Shown here in pieces: positions 5,377 through 6,680 of a stretch of DNA of 6,680 bases. The DNA is from Phenylobacterium sp. (lineage in GTDB: Bacteria > Pseudomonadota > Alphaproteobacteria > Caulobacterales > Caulobacteraceae), in NCBI GenBank assembly GCA_025350885.1, contig JANXXA010000132.1, positions 1 through 6,680 on the forward strand, written 5' to 3'. A model generated the notes under the pieces. That model ran no database searches. It saw nothing but the letters and a program-made list of their open reading frames with translations, and was not told where the DNA came from. Both the position numbers and the translations under genes were made by a program. The stretch's first letter is position 1, and every line of letters begins with the position of its first letter.

Positions 5377-6680
5377 CTAGCCCGCCGGCGCGTTCGCCGC
5401 CGCCAGGGCGCGGATTTCCGCCTCGTCCGCCGGCAGGATGAAGCCGGCCTTGATCGATCCCTTCAGCGCGACATCGAACCGCTTCAGGTACTCGGCCCTT
5501 CCGCCCGGATAGAGCTTGGCCAGGGTGGCGGCGTCGAGCGGCTCTGTGGTCCCGACCAGGAAGCCGAACGGACCCCCGGTATTGCCAAGGCCCGACAGCC
5601 TGGCGGTCGGCGCATCGACCCAGGGCGTGCGGATGCCGCCCTTGGCATTGCCCTGGGCGTCCAGCACCAGCCGGGGCGCATCGCCCGGCTTGGCGGCGGG
5701 TTCGATCTCCATGCGCTGCGCCTTGGGCGGGGCCTTGCCCGTCCGTACCCAGCGCTCCAGCTGCGACAGCGCGGCCATGGCGACATAGTGATGCTGGGGG
5801 GCGGCATTGATCGGCTTGGCCATCTTCGCCCCGAACAGGGCGTCGGTCGGCTTCCACAGCGGTGCGATCCTGTCCATCGGCGCGCTGCCGCCATCGAAGG
5901 CGCCGATGAAGAACATGTAGTTGTCGACGTGCGCGGTCCCCGGCATCTCCCAGATGCGCAAGCGGTCGGTGTCAGGCTGCCGCGCGGTCCAGAAGCCGGA
6001 AATGCTGCTGCCGATCAGGTCGGTCTCGGTGATCAGGGTCATGACCGGCACGCGCAGGTCGGCGCGCATCTTCACCCCGCTTGGCCCAGGACGTCCGTTC
6101 GGCCCAACGCGCATCGAGGCGGCCTCCGGCGGCGGCGCCCCGCCGAAGCGCGAGTGGATGTAAAAGCCGTCATAGACGCGGGCCAAGGGATCGATGGCGT
6201 CCACATAGGTGGTCATGAACACCGCCGACTGGGACTCGCCGGTGGCGATGACATGCCTGGCCTTCAACGGCCCCAGCACCTTGCCGGTCTTCACCGCCTG
6301 ACCGGCCTGCGAGAACATGTCGAAGGCATAGGTGTCGCCGGGATGAGCGAGCGTCCCGTATCGCGCGGGGTTGGCCCTTTTCAGTGGCATGCCGGCCCCG
6401 CCCATGCTCTGGCCGCCCTCCACGCCCACCTTCTGGGCCGAGACGCCCACGTAAGCCATGCCGCTGCGCAGCATCTCGCGGTGGCTGTAGGTCCAGTCGG
6501 GGCCGGCATCGAGCCCGCCGGTGACGTTCAGCCATTCCACCGCCACCGTCCCGTTGAACCGCCTGGGATCCTTGGGCCGGACCACGACAATGCGCGTGGC
6601 GTAGGGCGCGGTGTCGGTGGGCGTGGCCGTCCAGGCGCCGTCCGGCTTGGCCTCGCCGGTCAGCTTGTAGGCGGTCGCGG
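5377..6680 (-). CDS. Alpha/beta hydrolase domain protein (Abhydrolase_10-like), N-terminus outside window
   Basis: The C-terminal 434 or so residues of a serine hydrolase resembling the alpha/beta hydrolase domain family PF20091; the substrate is unknown, with an ester most likely. The frame is open to base 6680, and the first readable residues (TAYKLTGEAKPDG) run without break into YATRIVVVRPKDP and FNGTVAVEWLNVTGG, a conserved opening of this domain, so any internal start such as the GTG at 6585 would cut the fold. Numbered from that GTG, the nucleophile elbow is IATGESQSAV (113-122) with Ser118 (bases 6232-6234), a likely acid lies in ITETDLIG (185-192), and the catalytic His is in GTAHVDNY (216-223, His219). 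GVSAQKVGVEGG (47-58) is another family block. Family members usually carry a signal peptide, which would lie outside this window. The gene is upstream of the VOC gene on the same strand, with an 82-base gap. Confidence 0.9.
   Translation of the reverse strand, partial: ATAYKLTGEAKPDGAWTATPTDTAPYATRIVVVRPKDPRRFNGTVAVEWLNVTGGLDAGPDWTYSHREMLRSGMAYVGVSAQKVGVEGGQSMGGAGMPLKRANPARYGTLAHPGDTYAFDMFSQAGQAVKTGKVLGPLKARHVIATGESQSAVFMTTYVDAIDPLARVYDGFYIHSRFGGAPPPEAASMRVGPNGRPGPSGVKMRADLRVPVMTLITETDLIGSSISGFWTARQPDTDRLRIWEMPGTAHVDNYMFFIGAFDGGSAPMDRIAPLWKPTDALFGAKMAKPINAAPQHHYVAMAALSQLERWVRTGKAPPKAQRMEIEPAAKPGDAPRLVLDAQGNAKGGIRTPWVDAPTARLSGLGNTGGPFGFLVGTTEPLDAATLAKLYPGGRAEYLKRFDVALKGSIKAGFILPADEAEIRALAAANAPAG

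Noticed and set aside
1..6680. Defence island, mobile element or biosynthetic cluster
   Set aside because: No nuclease, helicase, methylase, toxin, transposase, integrase, terminase, NRPS/PKS or radical SAM motif is visible on either strand, and composition is uniform across the window.

Overview
The window is a GC-rich (about two thirds G+C by eye), gene-dense stretch of bacterial chromosome with strong G/C preference at third codon positions, short gaps and several touching genes. Base composition and the mix of families (periplasmic TPR protein, YpfJ-type peptidase, signal-peptide DUF885 protein, VOC protein, DUF4199 membrane protein, Abhydrolase_10-type hydrolase) fit an alphaproteobacterium, most likely Caulobacterales (Caulobacter/Phenylobacterium-like). 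That placement is inference; no marker gene is present. I see no tRNA, rRNA, CRISPR array, insertion sequence, integrase or phage gene.

The left part (1-2441) reads on the + strand. It holds a RimJ/RimL-type GNAT acetyltransferase whose start may lie before the window, a secreted TPR protein joined to it by an ATGA overlap, a small secreted protein of unknown function, and a membrane-anchored YpfJ-family zinc metallopeptidase with an intact HEMGH motif. The right part (2438-6680) reads on the - strand. In transcription order it holds an alpha/beta hydrolase (N-terminus outside the window), a VOC-fold protein, a four-helix DUF4199 membrane protein and a secreted DUF885 putative metallopeptidase. 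The gaps between these four are 56-82 bases and three of the four have clear Shine-Dalgarno sites, so they could be one transcript, although their functions do not form a recognisable pathway.

The two halves meet tail to tail at 2438-2441, where the stop codons of two unrelated predicted metallopeptidases share bases inside the loop of a possible stem-loop. Four of the eight proteins are predicted to be exported or membrane-anchored with the active part outside the cytoplasm (TPR, small protein, YpfJ, DUF885), and the hydrolase family is often exported too. The neighbourhood therefore leans towards envelope functions.

I do not see convincing evidence of a new defence, mobile or biosynthetic system. 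The points most worth a second look are the convergent stop-codon hairpin, the VOC protein that appears to lack its metal ligands, the low-GC3 tail on the acetyltransferase, and the uncharacterised small secreted protein.
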